A stretch of 64,000 nucleotides of DNA from Bifidobacterium coryneforme. GTDB lineage: Bacteria; Actinomycetota; Actinomycetes; Actinomycetales; Bifidobacteriaceae. Below are positions 28,045-37,703 of the stretch, in pieces. The position numbers and the translations under genes are program-made. Each line of letters starts with the position of its first letter. The first letter of the stretch is position 1. The notes under the pieces were generated by a model. The model had not been told where the DNA came from. It searched no databases and worked only from the letters and a program-made list of their open reading frames with translations. The DNA lies in the NCBI RefSeq assembly GCF_000737865.1, contig NZ_CP007287.1:728868-792867 (forward strand). The letters run 5' to 3'.

Positions 28045-29451
28045 GTGAAAATCAGCGTCAGGAACCTCGAGCCCACCAAGGTCAGGCTCACAATCACCGT
28101 CGATTCGGAGGAGCTGGACCCGTACCTGGACCAGGCCCGCAAGGAGATCGGCAAGCAGGTCACCATCCCCGGCTTCCGCAAGGGACATGTGCCCGGCCCC
28201 ATCGTCGACCAGCGTGTCGGTTTCGCCAGCGTTGCAGGCGAAGCCATCAATGCCGGCGTCCCCGAGATTTACTCCAAGGCCCTGGCGGAGAAGAAGCTCC
28301 ACGCCATGGACCAGCCGCAGATTGATGTCAAGGATGTTCCCCAGTCCGCCAAGGACGAGACCAAGTTGAAGTTCACCGCGGAGGTGGAGATTCGCCCCAA
28401 GTTCGACCTGCCCGACCTGGACGGCATGGAGATTGAAGTCCCCAAGCCCGAAGTCAGCGATGAGGATGTCGACAAGCGTCTGGACAACCTCCGTCAGCGC
28501 TTCGGCACCCTGGTCAGCGTGGATCGCCCCGCCAAGAAGGGTGATTTCGCCAGCATTGACCTGGATGCCCTCATCGACGGGGAGTCTGTGGATTCCCAGC
28601 AGGGCATCAGCTACGAGTTGGGTTCCAACACCATGCTCGATGGTCTGGATGAGGCCCTTGACGGCCTCTCCGCTGGTGAGGAGACCACCTTCGAAGGCAC
28701 CCTGGAGGCCGGCGATCACCAGGGCGAGAAGGCCCAGATCAAGGTCAAGGTCAACTCGGTAAAGGCCGAGGAGCTGCCTGAGCTGGATGACGAGTTCGCC
28801 CAGGAGGCTTCCGAGTTCGACACCCTGGAAGAGCTCAAGGCCGATGTGCGCAAGCAGTGCGAGATCGACGCCGAGGGCCGCCAGGCAACCGACGCCCGCG
28901 ATGCCTTCATCGCCAAGCTTCAGGACGGCCTGGAAATTCCGGTCCCCAAGGGCATCAAGGCCAACATGGTCGCCGATCAGCTCAAGAACACCGGCAAGGA
29001 TTCCGAGAAGGCCACCAAGGACGAGAAGGCCGAGGCCGAAAAGAACGTCGAGAAGGAACTCCGTGACCAGATGACCCTGGATGCCCTGGCCGAAAAGATG
29101 GAGGTCAGTGTCAGCCAGGTGGATGTGACCAACTTCCTGGCTTCGATTGCCCAGCAGTACGGCATGGACCCCTCCGCCTTCATCAACTCCATCGTCCAGA
29201 ACGGTCAGCTGGGTTCTGCCGTTCAGGAGGTCGGACGTTCCAAGGGTATGCTCGCCGGCATGCGTGCCGTCACCTTCAAGGATCCCGAAGGGAACGAGGT
29301 CGATCTGACCCGCTTCCTGGGTGGTGATGAAGAGGACGGACAGTCCATGGAAGACCAGGACGAGAGCGTCCAGGCTGCTTCCGCCGCTGCCGCTGTGGCC
29401 GACGAACTCTCGGATTCAGGTTCGGCCGAAGAGGCGGAAAACAAGGACTGA
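28045..29451 (+). CDS. tig: Trigger factor chaperone
   Basis: Ribosome-bound chaperone and prolyl isomerase that receives nascent chains. 468 residues. N-terminal ribosome-binding domain with FRKGHVPGPIVDQR (the GFRxGxxP signature), PPIase domain (KKGDFASIDLDALIDG ... YELGSNTMLDGLDEAL), and a helical C-terminal domain. The last 45 residues form an acidic, Ala/Ser-rich tail. GTG 28045 is chosen because the family begins MKISVRNLEP and GGAG (28035-28038) is well placed; TTG 28033 is the longer option. Confidence 0.95.
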   Translation: MKISVRNLEPTKVRLTITVDSEELDPYLDQARKEIGKQVTIPGFRKGHVPGPIVDQRVGFASVAGEAINAGVPEIYSKALAEKKLHAMDQPQIDVKDVPQSAKDETKLKFTAEVEIRPKFDLPDLDGMEIEVPKPEVSDEDVDKRLDNLRQRFGTLVSVDRPAKKGDFASIDLDALIDGESVDSQQGISYELGSNTMLDGLDEALDGLSAGEETTFEGTLEAGDHQGEKAQIKVKVNSVKAEELPELDDEFAQEASEFDTLEELKADVRKQCEIDAEGRQATDARDAFIAKLQDGLEIPVPKGIKANMVADQLKNTGKDSEKATKDEKAEAEKNVEKELRDQMTLDALAEKMEVSVSQVDVTNFLASIAQQYGMDPSAFINSIVQNGQLGSAVQEVGRSKGMLAGMRAVTFKDPEGNEVDLTRFLGGDEEDGQSMEDQDESVQAASAAAAVADELSDSGSAEEAENKD

Positions 29452-29524
29452 CGTCTTCATCCGGCGGGTCGGACCTGCTCTCAGGAGCGGTTGCGGACCT
29501 ACTGTGATATGACCGTTTGATCAG

Positions 29525-29560
29525 AGGACGCCCGGCGAATTGTCGCCGGGCGTCCTTTTT
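29525..29560 (+). terminator. Terminator after tig
   Basis: 13-bp perfect stem GGACGCCCGGCGA/TCGCCGGGCGTCC (29526-29538, 29543-29555), tetraloop ATTG, then TTTTT. One of the clearest in the window. Confidence 0.92.
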
Positions 29561-29615
29561 GTTGCGGCCGCTCTCCAGGGATTCTCCGTAGACCGGCCTA
29601 GCCCTTCCATGGTTG

Positions 29616-29662
29616 CGCAAAGAGCGGAAGTTCCCCCAAGCGTCGGTTGTGGGCGCTAGGCT
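29616..29662 (+). promoter_or_regulatory. ClgR-like site and promoter upstream of clpP1
   Basis: CGC-N5-GCG (29616-29626, spacer AAAGA) fits the core of the ClgR operator known from actinobacteria, where ClgR activates clp genes. A -10-like TAGGCT lies at 29657-29662, placing the site about 48 bases before the predicted start. The flanks of the ClgR consensus are not well matched. Confidence 0.35.
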
Positions 29663-29695
29663 CTAAGGCATGACACGTTTATCGAAGGAGACACG

Positions 29696-30313
29696 GTGAG
29701 CAATACACTTGCAACCAGCCCTGTCATGGAAGAGGGGGAGGCCGCTGCACCTGCGGACCCCATCTTCAACAGGCTGTTGAAGGACAGGATCATCTGGCTG
29801 GGCGATGAGGTTAAGGACACCAATGCCAACGTCATCTGCGCTCAGATGCTGATGCTGGCGGCCGAGGATCCCAAGAAGGACATCTGGCTTTACATCAATT
29901 CGCCAGGCGGTTCCATCACTGCCGGCATGGCCATCTACGACACCATGCAGCTGATCGAGCCCGATGTGGCCACGGTTGCGGTTGGCATGGCAGCGTCCAT
30001 GGGGCAGTTCCTCCTGTCCAGCGGAGCCAAAGGCAAGCGTTTCGTCACCTCGCATGCAAGGGTTCTCATGCATCAGCCCTCGGGCGGTGTGGGTGGTACG
30101 GCCACCGATGTCAGGATCAATGCAGAGTTGATCATGGATATGAAGAAGACTCTCTCGGAGCTGACCGCAGAGCAGACCGGTCACACCGTGGAGGAGATTT
30201 ACCGCGATAACGAGTACGACCACTGGTTCACAGCCCAGCAGGCCCTGGAATACGGCTTCGTCGACAAGATCGTAACAACCCCGGGTACCATGGGTGCCCA
30301 GGGAGGGAAGTGA
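29696..30313 (+). CDS. clpP1: ATP-dependent Clp protease proteolytic subunit 1
   Basis: Serine peptidase ring subunit, 205 residues. Catalytic Ser101 in [10 protein letters not shown] and His126 in LMHQPSGG; the aspartate is expected near residue 175. GTG 29696 has AAGGAG five bases upstream. It is followed after 7 bases by clpP2; actinobacteria need both rings to form an active mixed tetradecamer. Partner unfoldase clpX lies 0.8 kb downstream. Confidence 0.95.
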   Translation: MSNTLATSPVMEEGEAAAPADPIFNRLLKDRIIWLGDEVKDTNANVICAQMLMLAAEDPKKDIWLYINSPGGSITAGMAIYDTMQLIEPDVATVAVGMAASMGQFLLSSGAKGKRFVTSHARVLMHQPSGGVGGTATDVRINAELIMDMKKTLSELTAEQTGHTVEEIYRDNEYDHWFTAQQALEYGFVDKIVTTPGTMGAQGGK

Positions 30314-30320
30314 GCTTTTC

Positions 30321-30989
30321 ATGGCATCAGAAGAAGCGAAATTCGTGGCACGGGCCCAGCGTCTGGCTGGTCCCCGCGGCCTTGCGGCCATGCCTCAGAG
30401 CAGGTACGTGCTTCCTCAGTTCGAGGAGCGCACCCCTTACGGGTATAAGCGTCAGGATCCGTACACCAGGCTCTTTGATGATCGAATCATCTTCATGGGC
30501 GTTCAGGTCGACGACACTTCCGCCGACGACATCATGGCCCAGCTGCTGGTCCTGGAAAGCCAGGATCCCAATCGCGATGTGATTATCTACATCAACTCGC
30601 CCGGCGGCTCCATGACTGCCATGACGGCCATCTATGACACCATGCAGTACATCAAGCCCGACGTGCAGACCGTCTGCCTTGGGCAGGCGGCATCGGCCGC
30701 CGCCATTCTCCTGGCTGCCGGCGCCGAGGGCAAGCGGCTGATTCTGCCCAATGCCCGTGTGCTGATTCACCAGCCGGCCATGGAACAGGACTTCGGCAAG
30801 GCCACGGAGATAGAGATTCAGGCCAAGGAAATGCTGCGTATGCGGACCTGGTTGGAAGAGACCCTTTCCAGGCACACCGGCCAGCCTGTCGAGAAGATTC
30901 GCAAGGATATCGAAATCGACACGATCCTGACGGCCCAGGAGGCCAAGGACTACGGCATGGTGGACGAGGTTCTGGAACACCGCAAGTAG
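30321..30989 (+). CDS. clpP2: ATP-dependent Clp protease proteolytic subunit 2
   Basis: Second ClpP subunit, 222 residues, paralogous to the preceding gene, with Ser125 (LGQAASAAAI) and His150 (LIHQPAME). The N-terminal 40 residues are longer than in ClpP1 and may include a cleaved propeptide. ATG 30321 is where homology begins; GGAGGG is 13 bases upstream, rather far. Same operon as clpP1; a terminator follows. Confidence 0.95.
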   Translation: MASEEAKFVARAQRLAGPRGLAAMPQSRYVLPQFEERTPYGYKRQDPYTRLFDDRIIFMGVQVDDTSADDIMAQLLVLESQDPNRDVIIYINSPGGSMTAMTAIYDTMQYIKPDVQTVCLGQAASAAAILLAAGAEGKRLILPNARVLIHQPAMEQDFGKATEIEIQAKEMLRMRTWLEETLSRHTGQPVEKIRKDIEIDTILTAQEAKDYGMVDEVLEHRK

Positions 30990-31022
30990 ATTCGGTCCCA
31001 CCCGGTTTCCGGGCAGGGCAAT

Positions 31023-31063
31023 TCCCCGACTGGTCTATGAAGATGGGCAGGTCGGGGATTTTT
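31023..31063 (+). terminator. Terminator after clpP1P2
   Basis: TCCCCGAC (31023-31030) pairs with GTCGGGGA (31051-31058), long 20-base loop, then TTTTTC. Confidence 0.75.
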
Positions 31064-31087
31064 CATATCCTGGAGGCAGGCAGGGCC

Positions 31088-31093
31088 TATCAT
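31088..31093 (+). promoter_or_regulatory. Putative -10 box of clpX
   Basis: TATCAT (31088-31093) directly after the clpP terminator, giving a leader of about 50 bases to ATG 31150. No good -35 seen. Confidence 0.35.
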
Positions 31094-31149
31094 GAAATAT
31101 GACGGTGGGATTTCTGCGGGTCCTTACCGATTCGACGGGAAGGTTGAGA

Positions 31150-32511
31150 ATGGGACGAGTGGTCAGCTATAACGACGGCCTGAGCAGATGTGAGTTCTGC
31201 GGCAAGGACGAGCATCAGGTGCGTCGTTTGGTCAAGGGCCCTTCGTCGGCCATCTGCGACGAGTGCATCCAACTCTGCACGCAGATCATCCAGGAGGACC
31301 AGGCCAAGGATGCCGCCAAGGACAGGAAGTCCCTGCCGGTGCCCAGTCGCATATTCGATTATCTGAACCGGTATGTGATTGGTCAGGATTCCGCCAAGAG
31401 GACCCTCTCGGTGGCGGTCTACAATCACTACAAACGAGTCAACCTGGAGTTGAACGATCTCCAGACCACTGCGGGGGATGGTGGCCGGAGCGCCATGACG
31501 CTCAAAGGTCCGAGCAGTGAGCCTGCGGGCCAGGACGAGGACCCTGCCCTGCATGCGCAGGTGGATAAGTCCAACATCCTGCTTCTTGGCCCTACGGGGG
31601 TGGGGAAGACATACCTGGCCCAGACCCTGGCCAAAATCATGGATGTTCCCTTTGTCATCACCGACGCCACCACACTCACCGAAGCCGGGTATGTGGGAGA
31701 CGATGTGGAGACCGTCCTACAGCGCCTCCTGCAGGAAGCCAACGGTGACCTTGACCGTGCACAGCACGGCATCATTTATATCGACGAAATCGATAAAATC
31801 GCCCGCAAATCGGGCGAAAACACCTCCATCACCCGGGATGTGTCGGGAGAAGGGGTCCAGCAGGCCCTGCTCAAGGTGATCGAGGGGACCATGGCCTCCG
31901 TCCCCCTTGAGGGGACCCGTAAGCATGGTGAGATCAAGACGGTCAAGATGAACACCCGTGACATACTCTTCATCTGCGGTGGAGCCTTTGTGGGGCTGGA
32001 TGATATCGTCCGTAGGCGTTTGGGGGTGCATGAGAGCGGGTTCTCCGCCGCTAGGGAGCAGGAGAAGCGGGTGGCGGATGAGGACATCCTGGGGGAGGTG
32101 AGTGCCGACGACCTGGAGGAGTTCGGACTCCTCCCGGAGTTCATCGGACGCCTGCCTGTGGTGACGACCCTGCGCCCGCTTACCGTAGACCAGCTGAAGC
32201 AGGTCCTGACGCAACCCGACGATGCCCTGGTCAACCAGTACCGCCGCATGTTCCTGGATGATGGGGCGGATCTGGAATTCACCGATGAGGCACTGGACCG
32301 GGTGGCTGGGATCGCCCTGGAGCGCGGTGTGGGGGCCAGAGGACTACGTGGCATCATCGAGAGGATCCTGGAAGGGGCCATGTTCGAGATTCCCGACCGG
32401 CAGGATGTGACCAAGGTTCTGGTCGATGCCGACGCGGTGGAAGGCAGGCGGCCCCCCCAGTATGTGATGGAACAGGGTGGGACGGGCAGGACCGGTCGTC
32501 GCAAGAGCTGA
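31150..32511 (+). CDS. clpX: ATP-dependent Clp protease ATP-binding subunit ClpX
   Basis: AAA+ unfoldase that feeds substrates to ClpP1P2. 453 residues. N-terminal zinc-binding domain with Cys14, Cys17, Cys36 and Cys39 (CEFC...CDEC), Walker A GPTGVGKT, Walker B IIYIDEIDKI, a pore loop GYVGDDV, and the IGF-type ClpP-docking region. ATG 31150 is chosen since ClpX begins right before the zinc finger and GGGAAGG precedes it; an in-frame ATG at 31099 is upstream. Its own promoter is likely, although next to clpP1P2. Confidence 0.95.
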   Translation: MGRVVSYNDGLSRCEFCGKDEHQVRRLVKGPSSAICDECIQLCTQIIQEDQAKDAAKDRKSLPVPSRIFDYLNRYVIGQDSAKRTLSVAVYNHYKRVNLELNDLQTTAGDGGRSAMTLKGPSSEPAGQDEDPALHAQVDKSNILLLGPTGVGKTYLAQTLAKIMDVPFVITDATTLTEAGYVGDDVETVLQRLLQEANGDLDRAQHGIIYIDEIDKIARKSGENTSITRDVSGEGVQQALLKVIEGTMASVPLEGTRKHGEIKTVKMNTRDILFICGGAFVGLDDIVRRRLGVHESGFSAAREQEKRVADEDILGEVSADDLEEFGLLPEFIGRLPVVTTLRPLTVDQLKQVLTQPDDALVNQYRRMFLDDGADLEFTDEALDRVAGIALERGVGARGLRGIIERILEGAMFEIPDRQDVTKVLVDADAVEGRRPPQYVMEQGGTGRTGRRKS

Positions 32512-32633
32512 TCGGAATGGTCGGGGTGCCCGGTTGACCGGGCCGGATAGGATGGTAACCGGTGCGGACACAGGCGGGTCCCGCATAGGATGCCCGTCTC
32601 AGTTCGCAAATGGTGTCTTCGGAAGGAACGCCC

Positions 32634-33557
32634 ATGGGCAAACGAAATGCCGTGGTGGTCACGCACAGACGTGTGCGCTCCAGTGGCAATCTGGTCAATG
32701 AGGCGGTCCAGCAGCTTCAGACCGATGGGTTCCAGGTTGACATCATAGACAATATCGAGGCTCCAGAGTTCGGGCAAGGCTCTCAGCAGGTCAGCGATGA
32801 TACGGAAATCGTCATCGTTCTTGGCGGAGATGGGACCATACTTCGTGCCGCCGAACTGGTCAAGGGCACCAAGGTCCCCATTCTCGGTGTCAATACGGGG
32901 CACGTGGGTTTCCTGGCGGAGTTCGAGAGCTTCCAGATAGGCGAGGCCATCCGACGGGTGGCCGATCATGATTACTCCATAGACGAGCGGATGCTGGCTC
33001 ACGTGGATCTGTGGCTGCCCGGGGTCGATGAGCCCATATCTGACTGGGCCCTGAACGATATGACCCTCGAACGTTACGACCGGGGCAAGATGATTGAGGT
33101 ATCAGTTCGGGTTGACGATGTGGAGATGAGCTCCTTCGGGTGCGACGGGATGATTGTGTCCACGCCCACTGGGTCCACGGCATATGCCTTTTCTGTGGGT
33201 GGCCCCATCATCTGGCCCGACGCCAACTCCCTTCAAATGGTGCCGATTGCGGCTCACGCCCTCTTTGCCCGTTCACTCATCATCGGACCGGATTCGCGCT
33301 TTACCCTGGATGTTCTTGACGACTCCCAGTCCGCGGGATGGATCTGCAATGACGGTCGCAGGCAGCGGCTTGTGCCCACGGGGTCAAGGGTGGTCGTCCG
33401 CCAATCCGAAGACATCCTGCGTCTGGCGCGTCTTTCCGGGGTTCCCTTCACCCAACGTCTGGTTTCCAAGTTCGACCTGCCTGTGGTCGGCTGGCGTGAG
33501 CAGCATAAGCCCAATCAGCGGGGCGCGGGTCCAGGGCAATCTGAGGGGAGGCGCTGA
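32634..33557 (+). CDS. nadK: NAD kinase
   Basis: Phosphorylates NAD+ to NADP+. 307 residues. GGDGTILRAAE catalytic motif, GVNTGHVGFLAE, the NDMTLER segment, and CDGMIVSTPTGSTAYAFSVGGPII. ATG 32634 follows GGAAGGA. Its stop shares one base with the recN start (TGATG at 33555-33559), the conserved nadK-recN pair. A GCCCGGT/ACCGGGC inverted repeat lies upstream at 32528-32543. Confidence 0.95.
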   Translation: MGKRNAVVVTHRRVRSSGNLVNEAVQQLQTDGFQVDIIDNIEAPEFGQGSQQVSDDTEIVIVLGGDGTILRAAELVKGTKVPILGVNTGHVGFLAEFESFQIGEAIRRVADHDYSIDERMLAHVDLWLPGVDEPISDWALNDMTLERYDRGKMIEVSVRVDDVEMSSFGCDGMIVSTPTGSTAYAFSVGGPIIWPDANSLQMVPIAAHALFARSLIIGPDSRFTLDVLDDSQSAGWICNDGRRQRLVPTGSRVVVRQSEDILRLARLSGVPFTQRLVSKFDLPVVGWREQHKPNQRGAGPGQSEGRR

Positions 33558-35335
33558 TGTTGGAGGAGCTTGAGGTCCGTGATCTGGGTCCGATCCATCA
33601 TGCCCTGTTGAAGCCTGCGACCGGCATGACGGCCATCACCGGTGAAACCGGGGCCGGGAAGTCCATGCTGCTCAACGCCATAAGGCTGCTTTCCGGGGTT
33701 CCGGCCAGGGGTGACCTTGTGTCACCGGGTAGCAAAGAGGCCTGGGTGCAGGGCATATTCACCCAGGAAGAGGGGGCGCCGGTACTTGGAATCATCGATC
33801 AGGCGGGGCTGCCTGCCGAAGATGATGGTCAGGTTTTCATCTCCCGCTCGATACCCGTCGGAGGGAGATCCCGGGCAGCCGTCAACGGGAGGTCTGCCCC
33901 TCGGTCACTTCTGGAGGGGATTTCCTCCGACCTGGTCACCGTGCATGGGCAGACTGATCAGATGAGGATGGCCAATCCCGGTCGTCAGCGCGATTTTCTG
34001 GACGCCTATGCCCAGGATGAGCACGAACTGGCCGAGTTTCGGCTGGCCTGGTCCAGCTATCAGTCCAGCCGGAAGCGTCTTGATTCCCTGCGCAATCAGG
34101 AGGCAGGTCTGGCGGCCCAGGCCGATTACCTACGTGAGTCCATCGACAGGATTGACCAGGTTGACCCCCATCCCGGTGAGGACGAGGACCTTCACCAGCA
34201 GCGTGACAGGATTGAACATGCTGCCCAGATAAGCCAGGGATTGAGGATGGCCCTGGGTGCCTTGGATGCCGCCCAGGTGGATCCGGACGGTGACGGTCCG
34301 TCGGTGTCGGGACTGCTGGAGCAGGCCATATCAGCCCTGGAAGGAATCGGGATTGGTGGCGTCTTCCAGGAGAGCGCCCGACGGTTGCGTTCAATGAACA
34401 CGGACCTGTCGGACCTGGTCTTCACCCTCAGCAGTGAGATGGATGATGAGGTTCAAGAGGGGGATCTGGACAAGATAAATGCCCGGATTCACGACCTGGG
34501 AGAGCTGACCAGGAGGTGGGGCCCCACCATAGATGACGTGCTGGCCTGGAGAGACAAGTCCCGGTTGGATCTGGAAGACATGGATGCCTCGCCTGAGAAG
34601 CTCCAGGAGCTGCAGGACCAGTGCAGCCATGACAGGGATGCCGCCCTGAAGGCGGCTCGAGCACTTTCCCGGGCCCGGGCCACAGCAGGTCATACCCTGG
34701 GCGACAGGGTTTCCGAAGAGCTGGAATCCTTGGCAATGGCAGGGGCTGGCCTGGAGGTCAAGGTCGTTCAGCAAGACGACGATGCCTTGGACCAGCATGG
34801 ACTGGATGACATATCCTTCCTCTTCACCCCCTATCCGGGATCGCCCCAGTTGCCTATGGGCAAGAGTGCTTCGGGTGGTGAGTTGAGTCGTTTGATGCTG
34901 GCCATGGAACTGGTGGCGGCTGAAGCAAGGACGGCCGGCATGAAGCCCGGTGCGGGTAATGGCCAGGCCTCGGATGGAGGCGGGGATGTTCTGCCGAACC
35001 AGAATCAGGCCATGCGGGAATCCATGACGTTCATCTTTGATGAGGTGGATGCCGGCGTGGGAGGACGTGCCGCTGTTGAGCTCGGTCGTCGCCTGGCCAG
35101 GTTGGCGGTCACATCCCAGGTGATTGTGGTCACCCACCTGCCTCAGGTGGCTTCCTGGGCCGATGCCCAGTTTGTCGTGTCCAAGCATGACGGCCAGTCC
35201 GGGGGAGTGGAAACCGTCGTAGATGAGGTTGCCGGCGAAACCAGGCAGCGTGAGATAGCACGAATGCTGTCGGGAAGCGAATCGACGACCTCTTTGGAAC
35301 ATGCGCGGGAGCTTCTTGTATCCAGTCGCTTGTGA
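33557..35335 (+). CDS. recN: DNA repair protein RecN
   Basis: SMC-like ATPase in double-strand break repair. 592 residues. Walker A TGETGAGKS near residue 28-36 at the N-terminus, a central coiled-coil region (about residues 150-370), signature GKSASGGELSRLMLAMEL, and C-terminal Walker B MTFIFDEVDAGVGG. ATG 33557 overlaps the nadK stop, so translation is coupled. An unusual Gly/Gln/Asn-rich insert (PGAGNGQASDGGGDVLPNQN) sits just before Walker B. Confidence 0.94.
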   Translation: MLEELEVRDLGPIHHALLKPATGMTAITGETGAGKSMLLNAIRLLSGVPARGDLVSPGSKEAWVQGIFTQEEGAPVLGIIDQAGLPAEDDGQVFISRSIPVGGRSRAAVNGRSAPRSLLEGISSDLVTVHGQTDQMRMANPGRQRDFLDAYAQDEHELAEFRLAWSSYQSSRKRLDSLRNQEAGLAAQADYLRESIDRIDQVDPHPGEDEDLHQQRDRIEHAAQISQGLRMALGALDAAQVDPDGDGPSVSGLLEQAISALEGIGIGGVFQESARRLRSMNTDLSDLVFTLSSEMDDEVQEGDLDKINARIHDLGELTRRWGPTIDDVLAWRDKSRLDLEDMDASPEKLQELQDQCSHDRDAALKAARALSRARATAGHTLGDRVSEELESLAMAGAGLEVKVVQQDDDALDQHGLDDISFLFTPYPGSPQLPMGKSASGGELSRLMLAMELVAAEARTAGMKPGAGNGQASDGGGDVLPNQNQAMRESMTFIFDEVDAGVGGRAAVELGRRLARLAVTSQVIVVTHLPQVASWADAQFVVSKHDGQSGGVETVVDEVAGETRQREIARMLSGSESTTSLEHARELLVSSRL

Positions 35336-35506
35336 GGTAATCGCTGTCAGGCCTCTGGAACCGGTGGGTGACCTGCCTTTTCCACTCCAGCGGTCTTGCG
35401 GGTGACCTGGATTAGCCAGAGATCCGCCTGCATAGAGAATCTCAAACATCCTGCAAACCTGTAGTGGCTGCCGCAGATCTACAACTCGGGAAGGTGATCG
35501 GTAGTG

Positions 35507-36172
35507 ATGACACAGCTCGTCAATGAGGGTAAGGGCGCCATTTTCGATTTGGATGGCACCCTCTTGGACTCCATGGGGGTCTGGAAGGAAGTGGACAGGC
35601 TGTTCTTCGAACGCCGTGGCATCTCCATGCCGCCCGACTATGCCCATGCGGTGGCGGCCATGCAGTCAGGCGATATAGCCGACTACACCATCAGGCGATT
35701 CTCCTTGGATGAGGACAGAGAGGACCTGATGCGGGAATGGACTGATACGGCAGAGGAATTGTATGCGAACCAGGTCCGGACGAAACCGCACGCACTCGAG
35801 TACCTGCATCACCTGCGCAGCACCGGGGCCAACTTGGCCGTTGCGACCAGCCTGGCACCCAGATTGAGGGATGCCGCCCTGCTGCATGCAGGCATCAGGG
35901 ACTGCTTTGATGTGGTATGCAGTGTCGATGACGCCGGTCTTGGAGGCAAGGAACGCCCCGACATCTTCCTCTATACTGCGAAGAACCTCGGTGTGGCTCC
36001 TGAAGATTGTACGGTTTTCGAGGATATACTCATCGCTGTCCGTACGGCAAAGTCGGTAAGAATGCAGGTCTGGGCCATGTTTGATGCATCCTCCCAAGGG
36101 GATTGGGAACGTATCCGCAAGGAAGCGGATGGAGTCATTCGCGATTTCAACCAGGCACCGCTCCGACTTTGA
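35507..36172 (+). CDS. HAD-superfamily hydrolase (beta-phosphoglucomutase-like)
   Basis: 221 residues. Motif I FDLDGTLLDSMG, a small helical cap, motif II ATSLAPRLR, lysine in GGKERPD, motif IV VFEDILIAVRTAK. It fits HAD subfamily IA of sugar-phosphate phosphatases or mutases; substrate not determined. ATG 35507 (or GTG 35504) with GGGAAGG ten or more bases ahead. It converges with thrC with 40 bases between. Upstream 35336-35506 is unremarkable. Confidence 0.85.
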   Translation: MTQLVNEGKGAIFDLDGTLLDSMGVWKEVDRLFFERRGISMPPDYAHAVAAMQSGDIADYTIRRFSLDEDREDLMREWTDTAEELYANQVRTKPHALEYLHHLRSTGANLAVATSLAPRLRDAALLHAGIRDCFDVVCSVDDAGLGGKERPDIFLYTAKNLGVAPEDCTVFEDILIAVRTAKSVRMQVWAMFDASSQGDWERIRKEADGVIRDFNQAPLRL

Positions 36173-36212
36173 GAGAAGCTGCTTCCTCTCTGCGTCCTGG
36201 CAGGTGGGTTCC

Positions 36213-37703
36213 CTAGCTGTTCATTTCCATGGCGGCACGGCGAACGTATGCCGGCATTTCCGCGATATCTATGCAGTCCGTGAAGCGAACCTTGGCCGTT
36301 TCCAGGTTGCGCAGGTTGGACGGTGCCTGGGTGTGGGTCGCATCAGAGAGGACATCCATGCAGGCGAAGTCGCTGCCTTGGGTGGCAAGCCCCAGTGATT
36401 GTCCGACCACACGGGGGAACTTGTATGGGCTTGCGGTCGAAAGAAGGATGCGGGGGATGCCGTCGCGGCGGTGCCTGCGGTTCATTACATGGTAGCCGCA
36501 GGCAGTATGGGGGTCCATCAGATAGTTGTGGTCCTGCCAGCAATCGTGTATCGCTGCAGACACCTCGTCTTCATCGGCCCAGCCGCATGCAAAGAGGGAC
36601 TGGATTCGTCTCAGGAGGCCGGACGGGACCTGATATCGGCCGGTAGTGGCGAGGTCTTCCATCAGGGAGGCGATCAGTTTCGTGTCGCCGTCAGACATGT
36701 AGTAGAGCATCCTCTCCAGGTTGGAGGAGATGAGGATGTCCATGCTGGGGGAGGTGGTGGTGTAGAAGGGGCGGTTCCTGTCATACACTCCGGAGGTCAG
36801 GAAGTCCGACAGGACCTTGTTCCGATCCGAGGCAACGGTCAGCCGTTCCACCGGCAACCCCATCATCTTGGCGTAGTAACCAGCCAGGATGTCTCCGAAG
36901 TTGCCGGTGGGCACGAAGAACTCCACAGGGTCCCCGGCCTTGATGGCACCCTGATCAAGGAGGGAACCGTAGGCATGGAAGTAGTAGACGACCTGGGGGA
37001 CCAGACGACCCACGTTTATCGAATTGGCCGATGACAGGGCGGTTCCGGCTCCGTTTGCCAAGGTGGAGGCCAGCTCCCGGTCGGCGAAGATGGTCTTGAC
37101 GGCTGACTGGGCATCATCGAAGTTGCCTCGGACGGCGCAGACACGAACGTTGGAACCTGCCTGGGTGACCATCTGCAGCCGTTGTACCTGGCTGACCTTG
37201 CCTTCCGGGTAGAAGACCGTGATGCCCGTGCCCGGGGTGTCGGCGAATCCTGACAGGGCAGCCTTGCCGGTGTCGCCCGAGGTTGCCGTCAGAATCATGA
37301 TTCGTTGGTCGTCGTCTCCCTGGGGGAGGGCCTGGCTCATCAGTCTGGGCAGTATCTGGAGGGCCACATCCTTGAAGGCCGAAGTCGGGCCGTTGAAGAG
37401 CTCGAGCACATAGTCATCGCCCACCTGGGTCAGTGGGGTGATCGCGGGGGTGGACCATTGTTCGCCATAGGCTGCCCGAATCGACCGGTCCAGTTCATCG
37501 GCCGTGTAGTCATCCAGAAGCAGCCCCAAAATTCTGGCTGCCGTCTGCCGGTAGGTCTGCCCGGCCAGGCAGGCTGGGTCGACCTGGATCGATGCCAGTT
37601 GATCGGTGACGAAGAGACCGCCGTCCGGGGCGATTCCTTGACGAATGGCCTGCTTGGAGGTCACGGTCTGTTCTGTGCTGCGTGTGCTGTGGAATACCTT
37701 CAT
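36213..37703 (-). CDS. thrC: Threonine synthase
   Basis: PLP enzyme converting O-phosphohomoserine to threonine. 496 residues, the long fold-type II form (as in E. coli and yeast). PLP lysine Lys111 in FNGPTSAFKDVALQ; the phosphate loop is in PTGNFGDILAGYYA. ATG 37703 is chosen since MKVFHSTRS is the family start and GGAAGGG lies upstream; the frame continues open to 37769. Transcribed alone on the minus strand. Confidence 0.94.
   Translation of the reverse strand: MKVFHSTRSTEQTVTSKQAIRQGIAPDGGLFVTDQLASIQVDPACLAGQTYRQTAARILGLLLDDYTADELDRSIRAAYGEQWSTPAITPLTQVGDDYVLELFNGPTSAFKDVALQILPRLMSQALPQGDDDQRIMILTATSGDTGKAALSGFADTPGTGITVFYPEGKVSQVQRLQMVTQAGSNVRVCAVRGNFDDAQSAVKTIFADRELASTLANGAGTALSSANSINVGRLVPQVVYYFHAYGSLLDQGAIKAGDPVEFFVPTGNFGDILAGYYAKMMGLPVERLTVASDRNKVLSDFLTSGVYDRNRPFYTTTSPSMDILISSNLERMLYYMSDGDTKLIASLMEDLATTGRYQVPSGLLRRIQSLFACGWADEDEVSAAIHDCWQDHNYLMDPHTACGYHVMNRRHRRDGIPRILLSTASPYKFPRVVGQSLGLATQGSDFACMDVLSDATHTQAPSNLRNLETAKVRFTDCIDIAEMPAYVRRAAMEMNS

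Noticed and set aside
32528..32543. GCCCGGT/ACCGGGC inverted repeat as nadK operator
   Set aside because: A GC-rich 16-mer palindrome 100 bases upstream with no known matching regulator; more likely part of the clpX transcript end.
34956..35010. Frameshift or chimera in recN because of the Gly/Asn-rich insert
   Set aside because: The reading frame and motifs continue intact on both sides, and the insert lies in a loop before Walker B, so a natural linker expansion is more likely.
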